Positions 38,661-46,306 of a DNA stretch of 64,000 bases are shown one piece after another. The stretch is taken from positions 310,001 to 374,000 of the forward strand of contig NZ_JACCFE010000002.1 of NCBI RefSeq assembly GCF_014256275.1, read 5' to 3'. Below the pieces are notes generated by a model. It saw only the letters and a program-made list of their open reading frames with translations. It searched no databases and was not told the origin of the DNA. The stretch's first letter is position 1. Each line of letters starts with the position of its first letter. The position numbers and the translations under genes were made by a program. Source of the stretch: Rhodococcus sp. 4CII. Its GTDB lineage: Bacteria > Actinomycetota > Actinomycetes > Mycobacteriales > Mycobacteriaceae.

Positions 38661-39290
38661 TTAGCCCTTCCCCCCGGAGATCATGACCGCGTCACGGCCG
38701 TCGTGTTCGCTCAGCAGTACCTTCACGTCCTCGCTGCGGGCGGTCGGCACGTTCTTGCCCACGTAGTCGGCCCGCAGCGGCAGTTCGCGGTGGCCACGAT
38801 CGACGAGGACCGCCAGCTGCACGGCGCGCGGGCGGCCGAGATCGCGCAGGGCGTCGAGGGCCGAGCGGACGGTGCGGCCGGAGAACAGCACGTCGTCGAC
38901 CAGCACGACCAGCGTGTTGTCGACCCCGCCCTCGGGCACCGACGTGCGTTCGAGCGGACGGTGGGGTTTCGTGCGCAGATCGTCGCGGTACAGGGTGATG
39001 TCGAGGGAGCCGACGGGCGGACGCACGCCGGAGAATTCTTCGATCTTCCCGGCGAGGCGCGCTGCGAGCGTCGTGCCCCGGGTGGGGATTCCGATGAGAA
39101 CGACCCGCGGCGCCTCGCCGTCGGCGGCGTCGATCGCGGTCTTCTCGATGATCTGGTGCGCGATACGCGCAATGGTCCGTCCCACATCGGCTGCGGACAG
39201 CAGCTCTCGTGCGGGTTCGACGGACGGGGACGACTCTGGTGTTGATTCCGCCGGTTCCCCGGCAGAGCGAGACCCTTCGGGCACGCGCAT
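38661..39290 (-). CDS. pyrR: pyrimidine operon regulator PyrR / uracil phosphoribosyltransferase
   Basis: A 209-residue PRTase-fold protein. The PRPP-binding motif is LVVLVDDVLFSGRTVRS; RRAVQLAVLVDRGHRELP-like sequence (here RPRAVQLAVLVDRGHRELP) is typical of PyrR. When UMP is high PyrR binds the leader of pyr mRNA; in mycobacteria this is reported to hide the ribosome binding site rather than to terminate transcription. The N-terminal 30 residues are an extra Ser/Glu-rich tail. AGGAGG lies seven bases before the ATG at 39290, beside a PyrR-type hairpin. It heads the operon. Confidence 0.95.
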   Translation of the reverse strand: MRVPEGSRSAGEPAESTPESSPSVEPARELLSAADVGRTIARIAHQIIEKTAIDAADGEAPRVVLIGIPTRGTTLAARLAGKIEEFSGVRPPVGSLDITLYRDDLRTKPHRPLERTSVPEGGVDNTLVVLVDDVLFSGRTVRSALDALRDLGRPRAVQLAVLVDRGHRELPLRADYVGKNVPTARSEDVKVLLSEHDGRDAVMISGGKG

Positions 39291-39297
39291 ACAACGA

Positions 39298-39325
39298 CCT
39301 CCTTCTCCGCCTCACTGGACGGATC
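39298..39325 (-). promoter_or_regulatory. pyrR: PyrR-binding hairpin next to the pyrR ribosome binding site
   Basis: On the minus strand the loop TCCAGTGAGG is closed by TCCG/CGGA and extended by flanking bases. It closely matches the known PyrR-binding loop. The AGGAGG site (39298-39303) follows directly, and AACGATC upstream can pair with GGTCGTT just before the ATG, enclosing the site. This supports UMP/PyrR-dependent blocking of translation. Confidence 0.7.
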
Positions 39326-39348
39326 GTTAAAGGATGCCTGACGCGGAC

Positions 39349-39357
39349 AGCTTATCA
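39349..39357 (-). promoter_or_regulatory. pyrR: extended -10 promoter of the pyr operon
   Basis: TGATAAGCT fits the extended -10 pattern TGNTANNNT. Transcription would start near 39342, giving a leader of about 50 bases that contains the PyrR hairpin. No good -35 is seen, as expected for an extended -10. Confidence 0.5.
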
Positions 39358-39392
39358 GCGCGTCGAATGCGCCAGGCCCGGACCCCTGACCT

Positions 39393-39443
39393 GCGGACCC
39401 GCCGGATCGCCCCCGTGAGGGCCGACCGGCGTGGCGGGTCCGC
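39393..39443 (-). terminator. terminator after nusB
   Basis: Perfect 11-base arms GCGGACCCGCC and GGCGGGTCCGC enclose further short stems (CCGG/CCGG and GCCC/GGGC). It lies 14 bases beyond the nusB stop and insulates it from the pyr promoter. Confidence 0.65.
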
Positions 39444-39457
39444 GGCGGAACACGAAC

Positions 39458-39970
39458 TTACGGGCGGGCGTCGTTCGACTCGTCGGTGGCGGCGGTCTCG
39501 GCGCGCCGCGACGTCGCGGCCGCAGCCGACCGCACCTGCGGGGCCACCAGCACGACCTGACCGAGGATGCCGTTGACGAATCCCGGCGACTCGTCGGTGG
39601 AGAGCTGCTTGGCCAGCTCCACCGCCTCGTCCACCGCCACGACCGGGGGCACGTCGGTGGCGTGGAACAGCTCCCATACGGCGATGCGCAGAATGGCGCG
39701 GTCGACGGCGGGAAGCCGCTCGAGGGTCCAGTCCTGCAGGTGGGAGGAGATGACCTCGTCGAGGCGGTCCAGGTTCTCCGCGACCCCGGTCACCACGGTG
39801 ACCGTGTACGGCGCGACCGGTGCCACGGAATCGTCCTTGCCGGCCAATTCCGCGCGTTCGGTCGCGAGATCGACCGGATCGAGATCCCGCGCTTCGGCCT
39901 CGAAGAGGAAATCCACGGCGCGCTTGCGGGCCTTGTGCCGTGCGCCGAGTTTCTTATGCGTACCGGACAC
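39458..39970 (-). CDS. nusB: transcription antitermination factor NusB
   Basis: The 170-residue all-helical RNA-binding protein acts with NusE (S10) on boxA in rRNA operons. The opening KKLGARHKARKRAVDFLFEAEAR and the end VVAVDEAVELAKQLSTDESPGFVNGIL are typical. A 25-residue Ala/Thr/Ser/Arg-rich tail follows the domain, as in some actinobacteria. The GTG start follows the efp stop directly (TGAGTG), and pepQ-efp-nusB read as one unit. Confidence 0.95.
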   Translation of the reverse strand: MSGTHKKLGARHKARKRAVDFLFEAEARDLDPVDLATERAELAGKDDSVAPVAPYTVTVVTGVAENLDRLDEVISSHLQDWTLERLPAVDRAILRIAVWELFHATDVPPVVAVDEAVELAKQLSTDESPGFVNGILGQVVLVAPQVRSAAAATSRRAETAATDESNDARP

Positions 39971-40534
39971 TCAGGAATTCACACGCCCGAGGTAGTTGCC
40001 GTCGCGGGAGTCGACCTTCAGCTTGTCACCGGTGTTGATGAACAGCGGAACGTTGATCTCGGCGCCGGTCTCGAGGGTCGCGGGCTTGGTGCCTCCGGTG
40101 GAGCGGTCGCCCTGCAGACCGGGATCGGTGTGCTGGACCACCAGTTCGACGGTGACGGGCAGTTCCACGAACAGCGGAACGTCCTCGTGCGTCGCGACCT
40201 GCACGGCCATGTTCTCGAGCATGAAACGGGCGCCGTCGCCGACGGTGGCCTCGCTGATCGAGATCTGGTCGTAGGTGTCACCGTCCATGAAGATGTAGTC
40301 GGTGCCGTCGTGGTACAGGTACGTCATGTCGCGGCGGTCGACCGTGGCGGTGTCCACCTTGACGCCGGCGTTGAACGTCTTGTCGACGACCTTGCCCGAG
40401 AGCACGTTCTTCAACTTGGTGCGCACGAACGCGGGACCCTTGCCGGGCTTCACGTGCTGGAACTCGGTAATCGTCCACAGCTGGCCTTCGATCTGCAGGA
40501 CCAGGCCGTTCTTGAAATCACTGGTGGAAGCCAC
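39971..40534 (-). CDS. efp: translation elongation factor P
   Basis: A 187-residue three-domain factor that relieves ribosome stalling at proline runs. The N-terminal KOW-like domain carries the tip loop HVKPGKGPAFVRTKLKN with the Lys that is modified in some bacteria; no modification enzyme is visible nearby, and actinobacterial EF-P is thought to act unmodified. OB domains follow (MTYLYHDGTDYIFMDGDTYDQ; VTVELVVQHTDPG). It lies 34 bases after pepQ and touches nusB. Confidence 0.97.
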   Translation of the reverse strand: MASTSDFKNGLVLQIEGQLWTITEFQHVKPGKGPAFVRTKLKNVLSGKVVDKTFNAGVKVDTATVDRRDMTYLYHDGTDYIFMDGDTYDQISISEATVGDGARFMLENMAVQVATHEDVPLFVELPVTVELVVQHTDPGLQGDRSTGGTKPATLETGAEINVPLFINTGDKLKVDSRDGNYLGRVNS

Positions 40535-40568
40535 TTGCTTCGCGTCTCCTCGATAAGGTCGAAACCGT

Positions 40569-41672
40569 CTATACGACAGTCAGGTCTTTGGTGGTGAGTG
40601 TGAGCAGCTCCGGTCCCTGCTCACGAACCACGAGCGTGTCCTCGATCCGCACGCCTCCGCGCCCGGAGAAGTACACGCCCGGCTCGACGGTCACCGCCGC
40701 ACCGTCCAGAAGTGTACCGGTGCCGAGCTTGCCGATCCCCGGAGCTTCGTGGATCTCCAGGCCGACGCCGTGTCCGAGGCCGTGCAGGAACAGTTCCCCG
40801 TAGCCCGCGTCCTCGATCACCCGGCGTGCGGCACCGTCGACCGCGGACACCTCGGCACCGGGGTGCAGGGCGTCCCGGCCGGCCTGCTGCGACCGCGCGA
40901 CCAGCTCGTATACGTCGCGTTGCCAGTCGGCGGCCCGCTCGAGGACGTACGTTCTGGTCATGTCCGAGTGGTATCCGCCCACCTCGGCGCCGAAGTCCAG
41001 TTTCACGAAGTCGCCGCTGCGCAGCACCGCCTCCGTCGGGCGGTGATGCGGAATCGCCGAGTGGGCGCCCGCCGCGACGATGGTCTCGAACGAGATGCCG
41101 TCGGCGCCGTGCTCGAGCATCAGCGTCTCCAGTTGCCGGCCCACCTCCTTCTCGGTGCGGCCGGGCCGGAGGCCGCCCCGCTCGATCAGCTCGGCGAGCG
41201 CCGAGTCGGCCGCGGCACACGCCGTGCGGAGCAACCCGACCTCGTGGTCGTCCTTCACCATCCGCAGTTCCTCGACGAGCCCCGGGACTGGGTCGAGGCG
41301 GGCGTCCGGCGCGAGCAGGGACCAGGCCGCGAACTCGTCCACGGTGACGACGTGACTCTCGAACGCCAGCGACGACGGGATGCCCCGCCCGACCGTGTCG
41401 ATCAGGTGTGCGGCGCTGGCGCGGTCGATCTCCGCCCGCAGATCGGGAACCTGTTCCGCCACCTGCGTGAGGTACCGGCCGTCGGTGCAGATGACGGTGC
41501 GCTCCTCGGCGCCCTCGGCGTCGGCGGCGTGCACGAGCAGCGCGGCATTGGACCCGGTGAACCCGGTCAGGTACCGGATGTTCACCAGATTCGTCACCAG
41601 CAGTGCGTCGAGATCCCGGGCGGCGAGGGCCGCGCGCAACGCTGCGCGCCGCGCACCATGATCAGCAGGCAT
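40569..41672 (-). CDS. pepQ: Xaa-Pro dipeptidase/aminopeptidase
   Basis: A 367-residue M24 metallopeptidase of the pita-bread fold that cleaves N-terminal residues before proline. The five metal ligands are visible: two Asp in KLDFGAEVGGYHSDMTR, His in GHGVGLEIHEAP, Glu in TVEPGVYF and Glu in VRIEDTL. The N-terminal creatinase-like domain has NIRYLTGFTGSNAALLV. The start is set at the ATG at 41672 (MPADHGARR); the longer frame is antisense to the next gene. Its place beside efp, which handles proline translation, is conserved in actinobacteria. Confidence 0.93.
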   Translation of the reverse strand: MPADHGARRAALRAALAARDLDALLVTNLVNIRYLTGFTGSNAALLVHAADAEGAEERTVICTDGRYLTQVAEQVPDLRAEIDRASAAHLIDTVGRGIPSSLAFESHVVTVDEFAAWSLLAPDARLDPVPGLVEELRMVKDDHEVGLLRTACAAADSALAELIERGGLRPGRTEKEVGRQLETLMLEHGADGISFETIVAAGAHSAIPHHRPTEAVLRSGDFVKLDFGAEVGGYHSDMTRTYVLERAADWQRDVYELVARSQQAGRDALHPGAEVSAVDGAARRVIEDAGYGELFLHGLGHGVGLEIHEAPGIGKLGTGTLLDGAAVTVEPGVYFSGRGGVRIEDTLVVREQGPELLTLTTKDLTVV

Positions 41673-41758
41673 GTCGTCAAACGTACCGGCAAACCGGCAC
41701 CCGGCGGGCACGGATCGACGGCCCGCGCCGGCAGCGAGAACAGGTTGCAGAGGGCGAC

Positions 41759-41778
41759 CGTGTGGGTTAGGCCACACG
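41759..41778. promoter_or_regulatory. inverted repeat in the pepQ/B-4DMT divergent gap
   Basis: CGTGTGG and CCACACG form perfect 7-base arms around a 6-base spacer. It lies just upstream of the -10 element of the plus-strand gene and could be an operator. Confidence 0.4.
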
Positions 41779-41795
41779 CCGCAAATCCCGCTGGT

Positions 41796-41801
41796 TACGC
41801 T
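41796..41801 (+). promoter_or_regulatory. -10 element for a leaderless transcript
   Basis: TACGCT ends six bases before the ATG at 41808, which has no ribosome binding site; transcription would start at the A of the ATG. Confidence 0.5.
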
Positions 41802-41807
41802 GGGCCC

Positions 41808-42545
41808 ATGAATGCGTGGGTGGTACGCGGCCTCGGCATGGCCCTGATACATGTTTTCGTTCGTGTGATCCTCGGTGTGTCGATCACACAGTGGCCTCTT
41901 CAGGGTTCCGCTCTGAGATGGCTCGCACTCCTGGTCGTCGTGCTCGTGGCGTTGATCTGGGCGGGAATCGACGGCATCCGGGACCGTCGCCGGAACCCGG
42001 ATCCGGAGGACGGGGCCGACCTGACGATGTTGTGGCTGAAGGCGGCGCTGCTCGGGGGGATCGTCGCGGGTGTCGGGAGCTGGCTCGCCAACCTCGTCCC
42101 GAACCTCAACGTCACGCAGAACTCGTTCTTCTTCGAGATCACGTCCGGGGCCGCCTTCACGGTGTTGCTCATCTTCGTGCCGGCCATGGTCGCCGTGTTC
42201 CTCGGCCGGTTCTTCGTCGGCCGTGAGTCCACGAAGACCGGGAAGGACCGCAGCGAACGGCAGCCGGCGGCGCACGGGGCGGGAGCGGCAGCCGGAGCCG
42301 CTGCGGGGGGAACCGCGGCCGCGGCCGTCGCCGACGACGAGGGCTACGGCCAGAACTATCCCGGGCAGGCCTACGAGCAGACCGGCTACGCCGGATCCGA
42401 CGCCGACACGGCCGTGTTCGAACCGGTGCACAACTACCGCGAGGACACGTCCGATCTCGATCACGCGGAGGGCGGGGACAGCGACTGGCAGGACCCCGTC
42501 GACCTCGGCAAGCGTCCGTCGGACGATCAGCGTCGCGGCGACTGA
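41808..42545 (+). CDS. B-4DMT family membrane protein, Rv2536-like
   Basis: A 245-residue protein with four predicted transmembrane helices (about residues 8-27, 36-54, 80-104 and 110-138) and a hydrophilic Ala/Gly- then Asp/Tyr-rich tail of about 100 residues. It resembles the actinobacterial B-4DMT transporter family found between pepQ and aroB in mycobacteria; substrate and function are unknown. It runs opposite to its neighbours. A -10 element right before the ATG suggests leaderless translation, and a very strong hairpin follows the stop. Confidence 0.8.
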   Translation: MNAWVVRGLGMALIHVFVRVILGVSITQWPLQGSALRWLALLVVVLVALIWAGIDGIRDRRRNPDPEDGADLTMLWLKAALLGGIVAGVGSWLANLVPNLNVTQNSFFFEITSGAAFTVLLIFVPAMVAVFLGRFFVGRESTKTGKDRSERQPAAHGAGAAAGAAAGGTAAAAVADDEGYGQNYPGQAYEQTGYAGSDADTAVFEPVHNYREDTSDLDHAEGGDSDWQDPVDLGKRPSDDQRRGD

Positions 42546-42569
42546 CCGACACCGTTCCCCTCGACAGCC

Positions 42570-42611
42570 GAACGCGGCGGTGTGAGCGCATTCGCTCACT
42601 CCGCCGCGTTC
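42570..42611. terminator. strong bidirectional terminator
   Basis: GAACGCGGCGG/CCGCCGCGTTC and GTGAGCG/CGCTCAC form one stem of 18 pairs with a single mismatch and a CATT loop. It separates the convergent B-4DMT and aroB genes. Confidence 0.8.
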
Positions 42612-42629
42612 TCGCCTTCCGGCCCTATG

Positions 42630-43808
42630 TCACAGCAGGATGGCCCCGCCTCCCGGCTTCTCCTCGCGGGCGACGGCCGAGTACGCGGCCACCAGCAGGG
42701 ACGGGTCGGGTCCCTCGAGTCGTCCGGGCTTCGCGAGTCCGTCGAGCACGACGAACCGCAGAACACCGGCGCGGTTCTTCTTGTCGGTCTGCATGCCCTC
42801 GACGAGCTGGCCGAAGGCGTCCGCGTCGTAGGTGGTGGGCAGGCCGACCAGTTCGAGGATGGTGCGGTGGCGATCCGCGGTCTCGTCGTCGAGCCGTCCC
42901 GCCAGCCGCCCCAGTTCCGCCGCGAACACCAGCCCGACGGACACGGCGGCGCCGTGACGCCAGCGGTACCGCTCGCGGCGTTCGATGGCGTGCCCGAGGG
43001 TGTGCCCGTAGTTGAGGATCTCGCGGAGGTCCGACTCACGCAGATCCGCGGCCACCACCTTGGCCTTGACCTCCACGGATCGCCGGATCAGTTCGGGCAG
43101 AACCGTTCCCGTCGGGTCGAGAGCGGCTTCGGGGTCGGCCTCGATGAGGTCCAGGATGACGGGGTCGGCGATGAATCCGGTCTTCACGACCTCCGCCATG
43201 CCGGCGACGATCTCGTTGCGGGGCACCGTCTCCAGCGTCGCCAGATCGATCAGCACGGCCGACGGCTCGTGGAACGACCCCACCAGGTTCTTGCCGGCCT
43301 CGGTGTTGATGCCCGTCTTGCCGCCGACCGCGGCGTCCACCATCGCGAGCAGCGTCGTGGGCACGTGGATCACCCGCACACCGCGCATCCACGTCGCCGC
43401 GACGAACCCGGCGAGGTCGGTGGCCGCGCCGCCGCCCAGACTGACGACGGCGTCGCTGCGGGTCAGTCCGATCCGGCCCAGAACCTCCCAGCAGAAACCG
43501 GCGACGGCCAGGTCCTTGCCGTCCTCCGCGTCCGGGATCTCGATGCGGTGCGCATCGATGCCCTTCTCGGCGAGCGCGGCGCGGACCGCCTCCGCTGTCT
43601 CGGCGAGCGGGGGCTGGTGGAAGATCGCCACCGTCCGCGTGCCGGCGAGTTCGTCCACCAACTCGCCGAGCAATCCGCGCCCGATGATGACCGGGTAGGG
43701 GTTGGCCGTCTGCACCTGTACGCGTACCGGTTCGGTCACTGTCTGCTGCTCCGCTCCGTCTTGTCCGAGATTCTCGGCTGTCTCTGTTCCGCCGGGACCG
43801 CCGATCAT
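42630..43808 (-). CDS. aroB: 3-dehydroquinate synthase
   Basis: The 392-residue NAD- and metal-dependent enzyme forms 3-dehydroquinate from DAHP. The motif GGGAATDLAGF binds NAD; PTTLLAMVDAAVGGKTGIN and NYGHTLGHAIE supply active-site and metal-binding residues. The first 25 residues before VRVQVQTANPY form an extra polar tail. The ATG overlaps the aroK stop by four bases, and aroC lies just upstream: aroC-aroK-aroB form one shikimate operon. Confidence 0.96.
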   Translation of the reverse strand: MIGGPGGTETAENLGQDGAEQQTVTEPVRVQVQTANPYPVIIGRGLLGELVDELAGTRTVAIFHQPPLAETAEAVRAALAEKGIDAHRIEIPDAEDGKDLAVAGFCWEVLGRIGLTRSDAVVSLGGGAATDLAGFVAATWMRGVRVIHVPTTLLAMVDAAVGGKTGINTEAGKNLVGSFHEPSAVLIDLATLETVPRNEIVAGMAEVVKTGFIADPVILDLIEADPEAALDPTGTVLPELIRRSVEVKAKVVAADLRESDLREILNYGHTLGHAIERRERYRWRHGAAVSVGLVFAAELGRLAGRLDDETADRHRTILELVGLPTTYDADAFGQLVEGMQTDKKNRAGVLRFVVLDGLAKPGRLEGPDPSLLVAAYSAVAREEKPGGGAILL

Positions 43809-44314
43809 TCGGCGAGTTTCGCCAGCAACTGCTGCACCACCCGGGCGGGACTCCGCCCGTCCGTGCGTATCCGGATCGAGGCCACCTGCCGGTACAGCGG
43901 CCGGCGCTTGCGCATCAACTCGGTGTACTTCTGGCGGGGGTCGCCACCGGCGAGGAGCGGGCGCGCGGTGTTGGTCCCCGTGCGCTTGAGCCCCTCGGCG
44001 ACGCTGATCTCGAGGTAGATCACCGTCTGTCCCTTCAACAATTCGCGGGTGCGCTCCGAGAGGATGGACCCGCCGCCGAGCGAGACGATTCCCTCGTGGC
44101 TTTCGATGGCCTTCCGGACGATCTCCTCTTCCAGCGCCCGGAAGGCGGGTTCGCCCTCCTGGACGAAGATCTCGGCGATCGTGCGACCCGCCTCTTCCTC
44201 GACCGCCACGTCGGTGTCGAACAGGGGGAGGTCCAGTGCCTGCGCGAGGCGCCGCCCGATCGTGGACTTACCTGCTCCCGGCGGACCGACGAGCACGGCT
44301 TTCGGTGCCATCAC
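43805..44314 (-). CDS. aroK: shikimate kinase
   Basis: A 169-residue kinase of the shikimate pathway. The P-loop GPPGAGKST is at residues 10-18, the shikimate-binding FDTD near residue 32, and VSLGGGSI in the middle; the Arg of the lid is in NTARPLL. A GTG at 44314 and an ATG at 44311 are adjacent; either may start the protein. It lies 35 bases after aroC and overlaps aroB. Confidence 0.96.
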   Translation of the reverse strand: MMAPKAVLVGPPGAGKSTIGRRLAQALDLPLFDTDVAVEEEAGRTIAEIFVQEGEPAFRALEEEIVRKAIESHEGIVSLGGGSILSERTRELLKGQTVIYLEISVAEGLKRTGTNTARPLLAGGDPRQKYTELMRKRRPLYRQVASIRIRTDGRSPARVVQQLLAKLAE

Positions 44315-44349
44315 CCGTCACCGCCCCGTTGCGCGGGCAGACGGGCTGG

Positions 44350-45537
44350 TCATCGCGCGAGCCGGGCGGCGACGCCGGACGCGTAGCGCTCGTAGTTGGC
44401 GGCCGTCTCCGCGACCGAGTCGCCCCCGAACTTCTCCAGTGCCGCCTGGGCGACGACCAATGCCACCATCGCCTCGGCGACCACACCGGCGGCGGGCACC
44501 GCGCACACGTCCGACCGCTGGTGAATGGCCACGGCCTCCTCGCCGGTCGACATGTCGACGGTGGCCAGCGCCCGCGGGACCGTCGAGATCGGCTTCATCG
44601 CCGCACGCACGCGGAGCGCCTCACCGTTGGTCATGCCGCCCTCGAGGCCACCCGCACGATTGGTCGAACGTAGAATTCCGTCCGGTCCCGGTCGCATCTC
44701 GTCGTGTGCCTGGCTGCCACGCCGGCGCGCGGTCTCGAAGCCGTCGCCGACCTCGACACCCTTGATCGCCTGGATACCCATGAGGGCGGACGCGAGACGC
44801 GCGTCGAGGCGGTCGGCGCCGCTGATGAACGACCCGAGACCGACGGGGAGACCGTGGATGACCACCTCGACGACGCCACCGAGGGTGTCGCCGTCCCGCT
44901 TGGCGGCCTCGATCTCCGCGATCATCGAGTCCTCGGCGGCCTTGTCGAAGGCGCGGACCGGGCTGGCGTCGATCGCGGACAGGTCGGACGCGGTGGGCTC
45001 GGGTCCGACGTACGGATCGGATGCGCCGATGGAGATGACGTGCGACAGGACCTCCACGCCGAAGACCTGGCGGAGGAAACCCCGGGCGAACGTCGCGGCC
45101 GCGACGCGGGCCGCGGTTTCGCGCGCGCTCGCCCGTTCGAGCACCGGGCGGGCGTCGTCGAAGCCGTACTTGAGCATGCCCGAGTAGTCGGCGTGCCCGG
45201 GCCGGGGACGGGTCAGCGGCGCATTCCGCGCCTGATCGGCGAGCAGATCGGCGTCCACCGGGTCGGCGGACATGATGGTTTCCCACTTGGGCCACTCGGT
45301 GTTGCCCACCTCGACCGCGATCGGACCGCCGAGCGTGCGCCCGTGTCGCACACCACCGATGATGGTGACCTTGTCGGCCTCGAATTTCATCCGCGCGCCG
45401 CGTCCGTAGCCGAGGCGACGTCGCGCGAGTTGGGTCGAGATGTCCTCGGACGTCACTTCGACGCCCGCGACCATCCCCTCGAGCATCGCGACGAGGGCGG
45501 GACCATGAGATTCTCCGGCAGTTATCCAGCGCAGCAC
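44350..45537 (-). CDS. aroC: chorismate synthase
   Basis: The 395-residue FMN-dependent enzyme makes chorismate from EPSP. Signatures are the opening LRWITAGESHGPALVA, RRRLGYGRGARM, and the C-terminal MKPISTVPRALATVD and HQRSDVCAVPAAGVV. I use the GTG at 45537, which has AAGGA eight bases upstream and gives the conserved MLRWITAG start, in place of a TTG two codons earlier. It is the first gene of aroC-aroK-aroB; the prepilin peptidase gene precedes it. Confidence 0.97.
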   Translation of the reverse strand: MLRWITAGESHGPALVAMLEGMVAGVEVTSEDISTQLARRRLGYGRGARMKFEADKVTIIGGVRHGRTLGGPIAVEVGNTEWPKWETIMSADPVDADLLADQARNAPLTRPRPGHADYSGMLKYGFDDARPVLERASARETAARVAAATFARGFLRQVFGVEVLSHVISIGASDPYVGPEPTASDLSAIDASPVRAFDKAAEDSMIAEIEAAKRDGDTLGGVVEVVIHGLPVGLGSFISGADRLDARLASALMGIQAIKGVEVGDGFETARRRGSQAHDEMRPGPDGILRSTNRAGGLEGGMTNGEALRVRAAMKPISTVPRALATVDMSTGEEAVAIHQRSDVCAVPAAGVVAEAMVALVVAQAALEKFGGDSVAETAANYERYASGVAARLAR

Positions 45538-45612
45538 GCCCAATATCCTTCCATGTCGCCGCGCTCGGCAGTGACGGTGGTCCTCCCAACCGCGCGGAGC
45601 CCGGGGACTCGT

Positions 45613-46215
45613 TCACGTGATGTGCGCGGCGAACAGCGCAACGAGTGTCGCGGCGCACATCGACGGTCCATGCGGGAGCGGCTGCGGCGCCCGCCGGACG
45701 AGGAGGACGACGCAGCCCGCCAGCGCGGTCAGCACCGGCGCGAGCCCGGCCGCGCACACCCACGCCTGTCCCCCGGCAAGACCGGTCGCCGCACCGACTC
45801 CGAGCGCGAGTTTCACGTCACCGGCCCCGAGCGACCCCGGTGCACCGAGGTACAGGGCGAGATACGCCGACGCCAGCAGGAGCCCGCCGAGCACGGCGGC
45901 GCCGGCGGATCCGGTCACGGCGCCGAAGCCGGCGATCCCCAGGAAACCCGGCAGCGTGAGCCGGTTCGGCAACGTCCGCACGCACAGGTCGGTGGCCGTG
46001 AGGGTGACGCACCACCACCAGAACGCGGTCGCACACGGCAGCACCCAGTGCGCGGCGTCGACTCCCCCGGTCCGGACCGTGATCGCGACACCGACGGCGC
46101 ACACCGCCTCACACCATCCCGGCCGGACCCGTCCCCCGTATCGACCGGCCGTCAGGCGCGCACACCGTCCCGCACCCGCACCGGCCACCACACTCACCGC
46201 GAACAGCCACCACAT
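45613..46215 (-). CDS. prepilin-peptidase-like A24 protease
   Basis: A 200-residue polytopic membrane protein with about six hydrophobic helices. It carries the two aspartates of type IV prepilin peptidases: one in TATDLCVRTLPNRLTLPG, the other in GSLGAGDVKLAL (GxGDxKL). The N-terminal methyltransferase-like domain of PilD is missing, as in small TadV/FlaK-type enzymes. No pilin or tad genes lie in the window, so its substrates are elsewhere. The ATG at 46215 is a guess; no clear ribosome binding site was seen and the frame is open upstream into aroE. A similar gene near aroC is found in related actinobacteria. Confidence 0.82.
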   Translation of the reverse strand: MWWLFAVSVVAGAGAGRCARLTAGRYGGRVRPGWCEAVCAVGVAITVRTGGVDAAHWVLPCATAFWWWCVTLTATDLCVRTLPNRLTLPGFLGIAGFGAVTGSAGAAVLGGLLLASAYLALYLGAPGSLGAGDVKLALGVGAATGLAGGQAWVCAAGLAPVLTALAGCVVLLVRRAPQPLPHGPSMCAATLVALFAAHIT

Positions 46216-46278
46216 GGCGATCAGAGTGCGCGCCCCGGCCACCCCGACGGTCGCGGCGACCTGGCGGAACGATCGGCC

Positions 46279-46287
46279 TGTGGATAA
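46279..46287 (-). promoter_or_regulatory. DnaA box (TTATCCACA)
   Basis: The minus strand reads TTATCCACA, a perfect match to the classic DnaA box, in the gap between aroE and the prepilin peptidase gene. Confidence 0.65.
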
Positions 46288-46297
46288 CGACCGGTCC

Positions 46298-46306
46298 TGT
46301 GGACAA
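46298..46306 (-). promoter_or_regulatory. DnaA box (TTGTCCACA)
   Basis: The minus strand reads TTGTCCACA, the form favoured in high-GC actinobacteria, directly after the aroE stop and in the same orientation as the other box, 19 bases away centre to centre. Confidence 0.65.
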
